The notes beneath the pieces were generated by a model. It made no database searches. It was not told the DNA's origin and saw only the letters and a list, made by a program, of their open reading frames with translations. 64,000 nucleotides of DNA from Azolla caroliniana. Lineage: Eukaryota > Polypodiophyta. Each line of letters begins with the position of its first letter. Position 1 is the stretch's first letter. The position numbers were made by a program, and so were the translations under genes. Shown here piece after piece: positions 40,878 through 51,571 of this stretch. Location: positions 8,556,001 through 8,620,000 of the forward strand of contig JBHGNT010000018.1 of the NCBI GenBank assembly GCA_043228905.1, in the 5' to 3' direction.

Positions 40878-41480
40878 CTACAATCACGATAATAAAAGAG
40901 GGAGATCCCAATGTGCTTGTTGACGCAACCAGAGACGAACAAGGAGTATGTCTCATAAGCACAATGAAGTTGGATTGCAATTGGATGAAGACAATGCATT
41001 GGTTGCTAGTGATGATGAGGATGAGACCTCACAAAGTTGTTCTAGTTCATCGGGTGGATCTGAAGGGGAAGGTGTATCTCTGAGAAGTGATGGTTCTCAT
41101 ATATGAATGTAAATATTGTATATTACATCAAGATGGTGATTCACAACTACGTATAAATATAGGTGTTAGTCATTTTGTAATTTTTGTAACTTCACGTGCC
41201 GATTATTTAGGCATTTTTTTGAAAGCCCTAAATTTTTGGACATGGTATAAATCAATATATTTTGATTCAGTTTTCAAAAACCTTTACACATGCGTTACCC
41301 TTTTTTGTGAAACAACCTACTTTGCGCCTTTTTTGGATGGACAGTTCTTAAAATGCGACATATTAGCTATTTCAAATGACCGAGTGTTATTCGATTCTTT
41401 GCATGAAATATGGATTTTCATATATGCATCACATGAAATATCGATTTTTTGTGCCAAATGGCGATCATGCATCACATGCA
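40878..41480. other. AT-rich stretch between the unknown ORF and element D
   Basis: 40886-41100 weakly continues the unknown ORF (VLVDATRDEQG). 41100-41480 has no supported feature. Confidence 0.4.
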
Positions 41481-41901
41481 TGCCATGCTCCTATCATGGT
41501 ATGGCTTCAAAAGGATTTGAACCCATGATCTTCTGTCACAAGAGATGAAGCCCTACCATTGAGCTATACACCCTGTAATACAAAAAATAATGTTTTCATT
41601 TATTATTTCACTAGAAAATCCATGTATATTCTAGATTTCTCTGGAACATTCTAGAAATATTAAGAGTAATCCTAACCACACTATAATAAGAGGCACATGG
41701 CATTATTGAAAACCAATTTGGTTCAACGCCAGTGTTAAGCCTCCTAGTTGTTCTTGTATCCTTCTGCTTATAATATATATCTTCTATGAATAGTTAAGAG
41801 GAAAATATGGTTGCACACCATCTTCTCCTCTTAAGTACTCATAGTATCCTCCTCTACCTCTTGTACTAATTCCCTGTCCATATTTAGTACTATTCCTGAC
41901 A
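41481..41901 (+). mobile_element. 5' LTR of gypsy element D
   Basis: Ends ATTCCTGACA; TATAATA at 41682-41688, then CCAATTTGGTTCAA at 41713-41726 (31 nt on). Start near TGCCATGCTCC is approximate. Confidence 0.75.
41500..41585 (-). other. Best tRNA-like module, in element D LTR
   Basis: On the minus strand TAGCTCAATGGTAGGG (41566-41551) is a near-perfect A box and D arm, GGTTCAAATCC (41523-41513) a perfect B box; overall length 70 to 75 nt. Acceptor ends do not pair well, so it is tRNA-derived rather than a tRNA gene. Confidence 0.7.
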
Positions 41902-41916
41902 TTTGAACCGAATTAG
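41902..41916 (+). other. Self-complementary primer-binding segment of element D
   Basis: TTTGAACCGAATTAG directly follows the LTR. It pairs with CCAATTTGGTTCAA (41713-41726) at 13 of 14 positions counting one G-U pair. Confidence 0.6.
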
Positions 41917-42661
41917 TCCTCTATTTTCTTCCTCCTCCCTGCCTTCATACTAATCCTCTTATCCCTCCTTCCGCCAATGCTATCAATGTTGGAATATCAA
42001 TAATATCAATCTGTTTTCTCAGAGTTGCAATGCTTGAAAGAAAAGTTTGTCATGTTGGAACAAGAAAATGAATGATTTTTGGGGGATCCTCAACAAATCT
42101 CTTTAGAAAAGCAAAAAACGCAACAACAACATGGGGAGCTAGCGTTACGCGTGCAACAACTTGAAGCAACTTGAAGACTTACTCCTGACTTTCCCCGAAG
42201 AACCAAAATTGCTCATAGAGGCCATCAGTTGAGCGGTACAATGTGATAACGGGCTTTTCAAATGACGTTTGAAACGTTGATTACAAATGCTAAGGACCAT
42301 GTCAGAGCCCACATACGCCTCGGTCATAGCAAAACCATTTGCAAGGGAGTCATATAATGCATCTCTGGCAAATACTCCAACACAGATGGAAATCGACACC
42401 ACACGTCATCGTGGACCATTGTCGGAAGAAGAAATGCAACGACGCGGAGCAAATCGATTATGTCTTTATTGCGGAGAACTAGGGCATATCACAATAAACT
42501 ATCCACATAGGCCAAGAAGATAGGTAAATCAAATAGTAACTTGTACTAAACCCAATTCTATTTCAGTAGGAGTGTCTAATAATCCTAATAGTACTAATAG
42601 CCCAAGTTTATCAAACAAATTTGAAGTCCTTAGTCAGTTAGAATATGAGTTAAATGATTGA
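41917..42661 (+). pseudogene. Element D gag, internally deleted
   Basis: N-terminal coiled-coil start, then a jump to LLLTFPEEPKLLIEAIS and PTYASVIAKPF, PTQMEIDTTRHRGPLSEEEM and the zinc knuckle CLYCGELGHITINYPH, whose last Cys is Tyr. It ends EVLSQLEYELND, homologous to DVLSQLEDVLNE of element C, with GTTAAAT at the frameshift position. Confidence 0.8.
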
Positions 42662-44665
42662 TTCCAGCCAAAATAGGAGCTGTTTGGTTGGACAACCCTA
42701 CATTTGTGCAACCCATTAGTGATTCCAGTACCTCTAAGCAAGTTAGCGATGTGTTCTTAGCTCAAGTAACAGTTAGTACTAAAAGCACCCCTCTAGTACA
42801 TGTCTTAGCACTCTGAGATTCCAGAGCCAATTCTTGCTTCATGGATAGGAATTTTTCCCAAGCTCATCAAATATCCCTCAGAAAGCTTCCTTGCCTAGCA
42901 TTTGTAGTAGTCATTGATGGTCGTCCCATTGCTTCTAGAAAAATCATAGAAGACATAGAGCCAATTCATGTTGTCCTAGATAATTTGGTATGTGTAGTAA
43001 TATTTAATATAATTAGTACTCCAAAGCATCCAAATTTCTTGGGGTTACCATGGTTCGAATTACATAACCCAAACATAGATTGGAGAATAAGAAAAATCTG
43101 GTCTCAACAAATCTGAGGATCTACTCATGGAATTTGAACCATTTCGGTACATCAATTGCCTCAGGAAGGACGCAAGGAATATACGTTTGTATTTGCAATA
43201 TCAGTAAAACCGTCTAAAGAGGAAGTTCTCCTTATCTCGAGTCTTTTAGAACGGATTAATGGTGCAAAGTTCTTCACCAAGATCGACTTACAAGGAGCAT
43301 ATAACCTCGTACGGATCCGACTAGGAGATGAATGGAAGACCACTTTTCGCATCCAATATGGGCACTTCGAGTATACGATTATGCCATTCGGTCTCACCAA
43401 TGCGCCAACAGTCTTCCAGCACATGGAAAATGATATATTCCGAGATCTCTTGGATATCAGTTTGATCATCTATTTGGATGATCTACTAGTTTATTTGAAG
43501 AATCAAGAAGAGCATGATTCTCATGTACTATTAGTACAGTAACTAAAATGACTTGGAGAACATGGTCTTTATGCAAAACTAGAAAAATGTAGTTTTGACC
43601 ACAACTAGCTGGAATTTCTAAGCTATGTCATCTCCTCGGAAAGCATCTTTATGGATCCAAGTAAGGTGTAAACTGTGGTAGAGTGGCAGACTCCACGTTC
43701 GTTGCGAGATGTGCAATGTTTTTTAGGCTTCACAAATTTCTACCGCAAGTTTATACAAGACTATTCAAAGCTTATTTTGCCTCCCACACAGCTTACTAAG
43801 AAGGGGCAATCATTTGTTTGGTCTAAGGAAGCGGGCACAATGGAGGCATTTTTTAGAGGGATCTTCTCATCAAGTCACTAGATTCAATGATCACAAAAAT
43901 CTTGCCTACTTCCAGAATGCTCGTGTATTAAATCAATGACAAGCTCGGTTTGGCCCAATTCCTCTATCTTTTGGACTTCAAAATTACATATTCTCCACTT
44001 TGCCGAATATGCCTATAATAACTCTACCCACACATCCACTAGGGTTACACTATTTTATGCTTATACAGGCTATCATCCCCGGTGGTGTGTATTCGAAACT
44101 CGGGAGTTACCCACAAATCCTCATGCAAAGGATCATTTGGAGCAGCTACACAAGATACAAGCAGACCTATCTACCCATTTACATCAATCTCAACAAACAC
44201 AGAAGGATTATGCAGACCAGCATTGGCGTCCATCCTATTTTAACATTGGAAATCGGGTATGGCTATTACGATGACACATCAAGACTACACGACCATGCGA
44301 TAAATTGGATTATAGGTCCTTTCCGTATTATCGAAAAAATTAATGATTTCACTTTTCATCTTGATCTACCTCCGCAACTACGGATACATTCGTTTTTTCA
44401 TAGCTCTCTTCTCGAACCCTATCAAGACAACACCATTCCAAATCGTATTACACCACCTCCACCCCCGATCACGCTTGAAAGAGGATGGGAGTATGAAGTT
44501 GCTACCATCATCAATTCCAAGATTGTTCGCAACAAGCTCTACTATTTGGTCGATTGGCTAAGCTATAGTCCTAGCGAGCATACTAGGGAACCCGTCGAGA
44601 ATGTAGCAAATGCTCGAGCTCTTATTGATGATTTTGATCGAAAATATCCCATAGGTCATATTTAA
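42662..44665 (+). pseudogene. Element D pol remnant
   Basis: Pieces in order: PAKIGAVWLDNPTFVQ and protease region DGRPIAS, LGLPWFELHNPNIDW (42841-43116); RT from the middle on with [12 protein letters not shown] and YLDDLLVYL (43200-43540); VQCFLGFTNFYRKFIQDYSK (43675-43800); a large deletion; integrase end FAEYAYNNSTHTSTR; DLPPQLRIHSFFHSSLLEPY and the chromodomain VATIINSKIVRNKLYYLVDW (to 44665). Many stops. No 3' LTR follows; a long microsatellite begins 31 bp on. Confidence 0.85.
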
Positions 44666-44682
44666 CCTCTGAATACGATAAT

Positions 44683-44696
<14 letters not shown>

Positions 44697-44759
<63 letters not shown>
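44697..44759. repeat. (CT)31 microsatellite
   Basis: 63 bases of uninterrupted TC/CT right after the end of element D. Confidence 0.95.
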
Positions 44760-44761
<2 letters not shown>

Positions 44762-45149
44762 AGTAGCACTTAAGTGGTTAATACATGTTTAAGGATAATT
44801 ACTCCCAATTAATATAACAAGACCTAGATTAAGACTCTAAACTCTAGGTTTTACAAGAAAAATTCTCTTTACAAAATAGAGTTTCCAACACAATTACAAA
44901 ATAATTACATTGGTGATTATAAGAAGTTTTTATAATGATGATAACGAAGCTAGACTAGTTAAGCTAGCAATAAGGATCCAAGCTTCATGGTCTTCGACCA
45001 ACTCACCTGCGATCAACGGGTACGCCATCCCTTGTTGATGTGGCACATTCATGCAACTTCAAGCTTCATTCCTTAATCTATTACGACAAGTTTTTCCCTT
45101 CCTCTCTATTTTCTACCTTTGGACACACCATATTACGACAAGTTTAGAG
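44760..45149. other. AT-rich stretch, no feature seen
   Basis: No frame or repeat I can support. Confidence 0.4.
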
Positions 45150-46010
45150 GAGAGTTTTTCTACTTTATTAGAGTTGCACAAGAATGCATGTACTAGAAGT
45201 GATGGTCTAACAAGGTTGTTCATTGAAAAGTATTGGTCTTGGATTGGGCTTGGTGTCACTATTGCATTTAATAGGTTCGTTTTACGGGTTCTATGCCACT
45301 TGATTAGTCAAGAGTTTTAATTTTTGTGATCCCTAAAGGGAATAGTCAGCTAGAAGATAGTGTTAAGTGGCAACTGAGCTAATAAGTTACAAGGATATTT
45401 TTTGCTCTAATTCAAGGGTCTCAAACTAGTTTTGTTAAATATAGGAATATTTTGGATAACATTTTTATTTTTTGGGAAGTAGGTGCATTGGTAGAGGAAT
45501 CATGTTCAAAGACGTCGCTATTTTTCTATTAGATTTTGAGAAGGCAAGGTCTTAGATTTCATTTTCAGGAAAATGGGTTTTCTAAGGAATGCATTTGAGT
45601 TCCAACAATGTACACTCGGGATGTTAGTTCGGTGGTGGACCCCGAGACGAGAGCAAAGGTCCTAAAGGCTTATGGCAAGGTAGATTGGAAGCTCTTACAT
45701 GTCATTTTGAGGAAAATGGGTTTTCTAAGGAATGGATGTGTGGAGTTCCAACAATGTGCACTCATGACAATAGTTCAATGGTGGTATCCGAGGGCAAACG
45801 TCCTAAATTTGCATTATCTTGATCGATTCATCAAGGGTGCTCAATGGCACCTTATTTGTTCCTTGTTTTAGTTGATGTTATGGTCTATGGTTTTACCATA
45901 AAACATATGCTCCATTGGTATTAATAAAAAGCCCGGAGGCAGTTATGGTCTATGGTTTTGAGTTCTAACACTAATTATTAGGGGGAAACCTTTGCCATTT
46001 GGTCAATTAT
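45150..46010 (+). pseudogene. LINE reverse transcriptase fragment
   Basis: Across three frames: NACTRSDGLTRLFIEKYWSW, LGVTIAFNRFVL (the DGLT...FYK region before LINE RT), then QTSFVKYRNILDNIFIFWEV, YGKVDWKLLHVILRKMGFLR and QGCSMAPYLFLVLVDVMVYG. The catalytic YADD region is missing or unreadable. A 143-bp period tandem duplication breaks the frame at 45560-45807. Confidence 0.7.
45560..45807 (+). repeat. Tandem duplication, period 143 bp, in the LINE fragment
   Basis: CATTTTCAGGAAAATGGGTT at 45560 and CATTTTGAGGAAAATGGGTT at 45703; about 105 bp of each unit is alignable, up to GTCCTAAA, with roughly 85 percent identity. Confidence 0.8.
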
Positions 46011-46265
46011 TGCTTGATGCATTGATGAATTGTAGTTGTTTTCTCAAGATTCTAGAGCTAGAGATAATTGGAATAAATTGATTGCTTTTTGTGTTAGTGA
46101 GAAGCAATTGTCATGTTGGCATGTGAAACTTGAGGGGGACCAATTGATGAGATCAAAGTGCTCATAATATGTCCCCCTCACACTTGCTCACTTTTGGGAA
46201 TTGAAATTTTTTCCCCAATATTTTGGAGGGGTTGCATTATGTTGAAGTACATATGTAAGGGTGTG

Positions 46266-46324
46266 CATACATACATACATACATACATACATACATAATA
46301 TATACCTACATACATACATACATA
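46266..46324. repeat. (CATA)n microsatellite, two blocks
   Basis: 46266-46296 and 46308-46324, separated by ATATATAC. Confidence 0.9.
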
Positions 46325-47914
46325 TAGATTTTTATTTTTTTATTTTGTGTTTGTGTGAGCTTATGTGAAAGAAGATCAATGTATATGATTCAGTTTACAC
46401 GTGTAAATGTGTTTATGTGCATACATTCTAGAGAATAAGAATCGGTAGATTGTGTGATATGTGGTTGTCTATAGGCATTTTTGTTTACATATGTATTAAT
46501 GTGTGTGCACATTGTATGTATTATTGTTCATGTATGAGTATTTGAGTGTATGTGTGATTCAATGTGTGTTTAAATTTTATTACGCCAATGTATATGCTTG
46601 ATTGAAAGTAATTACGTATGTGTTTGTTTACACATAATCTTGAAGATAAATATGTGAATGTGGATATAAAGTATATATAAATGTATGTGAAATTTCATGT
46701 GTAAATTTGTTGGTAACATTAGGGGTAGAATTTTGATTTATGTATCTATTTTGTAAAGGTTGTGTAGGGAAAACGGGAAAAACAAAGGTGAATATAAAGA
46801 GTTGGATTTCGGGGGGGAGTCACAACTAGGTACAAATGATGTGGTTGGTGGCATTAGCTGATGTCACCTACAAATGTTGATTGCTACTGGTGTCAAAGGT
46901 ACGGGCAACAATGTCCACAGGCAATAGACACAACAATAGTAGATGACTTTGACGAGAGGTGGCACAAAGACAACTGCAACGTCTATTGCGTTGTTGTCGA
47001 AGTAGATGAGGGCACCTTAAATTCAAGTTCAGAGCTCAAATCTTGAGCTTCCCTCGATGCCTTTCCATATAGCATCAAAGAAACTTCTTCAAACACAAGG
47101 GATCTTTTCCTCAAATCCAACGAAGCCCCTTCACACATGACATTTCAGGAACTTTCCTCAAACAAGGAATTTGTTGGAATGCCATGTTACACTCAAGGAA
47201 TTTCCTCGACGTTGACATGGCTATGAGAACTTAAATTTCATCAAGAACAACAAATTTGTCCTTTCCATTGGACATCGTTTGGTGGACAGAACTTTGACTT
47301 CGGTTGGCGTATTGTTAAGAAATTTCTCATATCCTCGTAACTTTTCTTTTAGTGATCAGAATCATGATCCAAAAATTTGGTCAAAGGCATCAAGGTGAAT
47401 TCTTCATGCGGATGTGACAAACCTTCCAGTGCAATAAGTCAAAGATACATTTTTTGTCCATTTAGCAACAAAATCACATCTACACATCATTCTCGAAATT
47501 TAAAACTAAAAAGTTCGACATGATCCTTGTTTAGTTATGAGTAACATCATATAATAGGTTCCTATATAATTATCAAAAAAGAAAAATACATCAAAGGCTC
47601 ATGAAATTGATTCAAATACAACGAGCTAAGACTTGACTCCATTACATGGAGTGGTTCGATTCTAAGTAGATGAGAAAGAAAATTTTAGAATATGAAGACA
47701 CTTCAAGAGGACATCCTTCAGTTTAGGCTAAACAAACCTAGGAGCCAATGACTTCTTCCAAAAAAGGATCTACTTTCCCATTAGTTAAAAGAGATTTTTA
47801 CAGAAAAACTATACAAGTATATAAGTCGGGGAATCACCCCTCGATCGAGTTTAAGAATATGAGACTATGTACATATCCTCTCTTACTTTCTACTTAATTA
47901 AGTAGGTCTTTAGA
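46325..47914. other. AT/TG-rich intergenic stretch
   Basis: 46330-46740 is TATGTG-rich low complexity. A 61-codon frame at 46861-47046 has no recognised features. 47050-47900 shows no gene. Confidence 0.4.
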
Positions 47915-48935
47915 GCTACAAACTAGTCACAATCATCGTCGACCAGTACAAACCCAATCCTCTGGCCTTCAACGCAGGGAGGGTGGAAGGTGAGTAGGAA
48001 ACAACCAACGTGGGGGCTGGTAGTTCCATCTCAAGCCGTTTCCTCCTTGCGTCACCATCGGTGTGTTTCTCCATTTTTGCGAAAAACGTAAGTGGGTAGT
48101 TACCACATCCAAATCTCCCCAAAACGAGGGGATGTGTTCTTCAAGCCTCTCACAAAATGGGTCTTGACAAGTTGCAGGTAGTTTCCCCGAAACTACCTGC
48201 ATTGAAGGCATTTGTCCAACTATCAACCGAGGGAATGATCCAAGCAGTTGCATTCCACGATGTTGTCCCTTACTCTTCCCATGCAGTTAGGAGGCGAGTC
48301 ACCATGTACTTGAGGGCAATCCCATAAACAGTGTCTTAGAATCTCGATAGGTGCAGAACAGAGTGGACAAGCTATCAAACCTCCTTGTTTACCTAGCCAT
48401 TCGTCAACGTGGACCACATTATGGCCAATCTGCCACAAAAATAGCTTGATCTTTTCAGGCACGTGGAGATGTCAAAGACTCTTCCAAACGGTACCGAGCA
48501 CCTTGTCAGAGATGCCCAACGTTCGTCAGCCATTGCGTAGGGGACTTCCGGCTTCATTTGTATAGCTCGGCCCAATTTAGTGTTGTAATTGAAGAAGTGG
48601 TGTACACTGCCATTGCGTTTCCACCTGAAATCCTTTGGTTCATTCTAGTTATGCGAGGGGGCGATTATCGTAGACCCATAACTTCCAATGGGTTTCCACC
48701 TTAGCAATGTCAATGTGCATCTTCTAGTTGTTGTCATCCAACGCCACCATGCTAATCGGTTGCCAAGTGCCACTACTTTGGTTCTCCCCAAATAATGTAG
48801 CCCTCCAAATCCAATCATGCCCTTCAGCATATTAACCGTTCCAACCTCATCAAAGAGACCGGGCCATGTATCTCCTCTCGCATCCCCCATGTGAACCCTG
48901 TCAACTACCTAGCAATGGATCTGATTTCGGTTCAA
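47915..48935 (-). pseudogene. LINE ORF2 C-terminus with zinc-binding reverse-transcriptase domain
   Basis: On the minus strand EKIKLFLWQIGHNVVHVDEW, then ACPLCSAPIEILRHCLWDCP is a clear CX2C...HX4C zinc-binding domain as found after plant LINE RTs. Upstream GLHYLGRTKVVALGNRLAWW fits the linker. The frame is broken several times. A pairing with the + strand fragment at 45150 is unlikely because strands differ. Confidence 0.65.
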
Positions 48936-49560
48936 ACCAAACCGAACCGTTAAACCATGGTTTAAAGGTTTATAAGTCCCAAAATAATTAAATGGTTTGG
49001 TTTGGTTTTAATTATTAATAGACAGTTTGGTTCTGAAACTGGGGTTTATCAGTTTATAGGTTTAAAGGTTTATAGTGTTTTGGGCTAATTTTTTTTATCC
49101 CTTAAATGTTTATGTAATTTAATCGTTTAATTAATGTTTTTTATTGATTTAATTCACTTAACTTAAATATTTATTTAATCTAATGGCTTAATTAAATATA
49201 ATATAAACATAATTAATGTTTTTTATTGATTTAATTCACTAAAGTTAATTTAATTTAATTAATTAATTAATTAATTAATTAATTAAACATAAATTCTTAT
49301 TTAATTTAGTGTATTTTTATTAATTTAATTTTTTAATTAGTTTGGCTTTAATGTGCTTAGGTTTAAACTTTATATTAAATGGCTTGGTTTGGTTTCAACT
49401 TTTCCCTAAACGGTTTTGATTAAAATAGTTTGGTTTACCTTTTCTTAAATGGTTTGGTTTAATTTCTTGAAAGTTCATAAATAGTTTGGTTTGGTTTTTG
49501 TTTTATATAGATGGTTTGGTTTAGTTCGGTTTGGTTTCAAGGCAAAGAAACCGAACCGGG
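48936..49560. repeat. GGTTTGGTTT / TTAATT low-complexity region
   Basis: Dense imperfect GGTTTGGTTT and AACCGAACC motifs and a TTAA run at 49255-49285. No coding signal. Confidence 0.7.
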
Positions 49561-49734
49561 CCCAACGCTACAACTGCCTTTGCTATCAATCTCCGCATTT
49601 TCTTAGCTCCCTTGAGGGGAGGGACTAGGTCCTCCATCACCCCTCTTGGAGCCACTGTGTGTCTCCAAACTTTTGCCCTCTTGATTTGCAATCCTGAGCT
49701 TGAGTATAATTTCAGTAGAGCTTCTACCTAGAAC
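49561..49734. other. Short unassigned stretch
   Basis: The minus strand gives KVWRHTVAPRGVMEDLVPPL, not assigned. Confidence 0.25.
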
Positions 49735-50027
49735 TCAATTTACCCTCTCTTTAATAATTGAAAACAATGCGGAAATCTGGATACACAATCGGCCTAGCTG
49801 AATTGGACCACAACAATGGGCAAACAAGATAAAAACAACAAACACAAAGATGGTTGCACAGAGAGTGAGAGAGAGGGAAGAGAAAATCAAAGACCAGAAT
49901 TGTATTACTAAAAACAATCAGTTAGTTACATCGGTGCTCAATGAGCCTTTATATACCTAACCCTAGAATGCCCTAATAAGATAATGGGCTTTCATATGTA
50001 CAAGGGGTTGAGCTTGCTATCTCAACA
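49735..50027 (-). mobile_element. 3' LTR of copia element G
   Basis: On the minus strand TGTTGAGATAGCAAGCTCAA follows GCTTGAGGGGGAG (50028-50040). TATATAAAGG box at about 49950. The distal border is approximate. Confidence 0.65.
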
Positions 50028-50041
50028 CTCCCCCTCAAGCT

Positions 50042-51031
50042 CAAGTTTCAACCTCTTCGGTCGTCCAACCCTTAGGGACCTTTCCTACCAATTTGTTCCT
50101 TCGCCTTATTCGTCTGCTTTGGCTTTCTTGGCTTTGGTTCTTGGCCATCGGCCCTTTTTCAATTGCCTTGGATCATCTTGATCCTCTTAGCTCCTTTGTG
50201 CCCTTTTGGCTCTAGTCCTTCTCTATCCTCCTCTGCCTCCTCCTCAATGATTCCACCCCTCAAGTAAGGCATATCAAGATGACGCAAGCCGAGCATTTCA
50301 GCGCCTTCGTGAAGATGTCGGCCGCTTGAAGATCGGTCTAAACGAATCGTAATTCAACATCACCACTGAGGACACACTCGCGCACAAAATGATAGTGCAC
50401 CTCGATGTGCTTTGTGCGAGTATGAATGATAGGGTTCTTGGCAAGTTGGATATTTCTCAAGTTGTCACAATAAATAGGAATCGAATCGGCGACCTCAACA
50501 TGTAAATCTTGTAGTAGCCTCTTTAGCCAAAGGGCCTCGCACATTGCTACAACTACCCCTCTAGACTCCGCTTCTATGCTAGAAAGCACCACAGTCGGCT
50601 ACTTCTTATGGCACTAGGAGATTTCCATGCTCCCTATGGAGAACATGAAGCCTGATGTTGAGTGGCAATCGGTTGCATCTCAGGCCCAATCAGCATCTCT
50701 ATAGCCGACTAGTTGTTTGGCAACACCATATCTGTACAAGAGGCCACGATCAAGAGTGTTCATGACATATCTCAATATTTGATGTGCGCATTACATGTGT
50801 TCATTTGTCAGCTTCTACATGAACTGATTGATCAAGCCGATGGAATAACTCAGATCCGGTCGAGTGATCGTTAGATAGATCCGGCTTTGGACAATTTGAT
50901 GGAAGCACACTTCATCACATGTCGATCCCGAATTGTGTTGAAACTTCTAGTTGTGATCGAGGGGAGTCAAAATGGCTCGACATTCTATCATATCAAATTT
51001 GAACAGAATCATCAAGAAATAGAGACGTTGA
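50042..51031 (-). pseudogene. Copia G: end of RT and RNase H
   Basis: SRIYLTITRPDLSYSIGLIN, LSSIEAESRGVVVAMCEALW, IPIYCDNLRNIQLAKNPIIH and TKHIEVHYHFVRE are standard copia motifs. Several stops. Continues across the solo LTR at 51032-51571. Confidence 0.85.
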
Positions 51032-51571
51032 TGTTGGGAAATCGGTCCCTCCGGATGGGATTCAGTTATGAATGAAGAGGACCCGATGAGAACCGAAAGA
51101 GATCCGAAAACTGGATCAGATGGACCCGGTGAGAACCAGAAGAGAAGACATACTTGTAAATATGTTTTTGAGTAAGCCTATTGAGGCTATATTTGTAAAT
51201 AGCCCTAAGTTCATATAAGTATAAATATGACTTAGGGCAATCACTCTGTGTGTTGGTAGTTGTTGTCATATTTTGTATGTGTATAACTGTTGTATAGAGA
51301 GAGTGAGAGAGAGAGATACAAATCGATACTCTGTTGTAACTACCGCTCGGCGAAGAAACAGAGCTCGAGGTCGTTGCCTCCGAGTCTCTGATTGTACCTT
51401 TCTCATATAGTGATAGTTTGGAGTCTGTGGGCTCCTGTGGTTTTTTACCCTATTAGGGTTTTCCACGTAAATATTCTGTGTACTCTCTACTTCCCATTTC
51501 TGTGTTTCATTCCTATTTCTGTGATTCAAGACTCGGTTGTGGCCAAGCAATATTCCGCGCTATTCTTCACA
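51032..51571 (+). mobile_element. Solo LTR of the copia E family
   Basis: TGTTGGGAAATCGGTCCCTC...ATTCTTCACA, related to 59785-60541. Flanks GTTGA and GTTGT differ by one base, so an old target duplication. It splits the copia G RT. Confidence 0.8.

Noticed and set aside
41500-41585. A functional tRNA gene
   Set aside because: A and B boxes and D-arm are good, but the acceptor strands do not pair and the anticodon stem is imperfect; the module recurs at the same place in LTRs, so it is part of the LTR.
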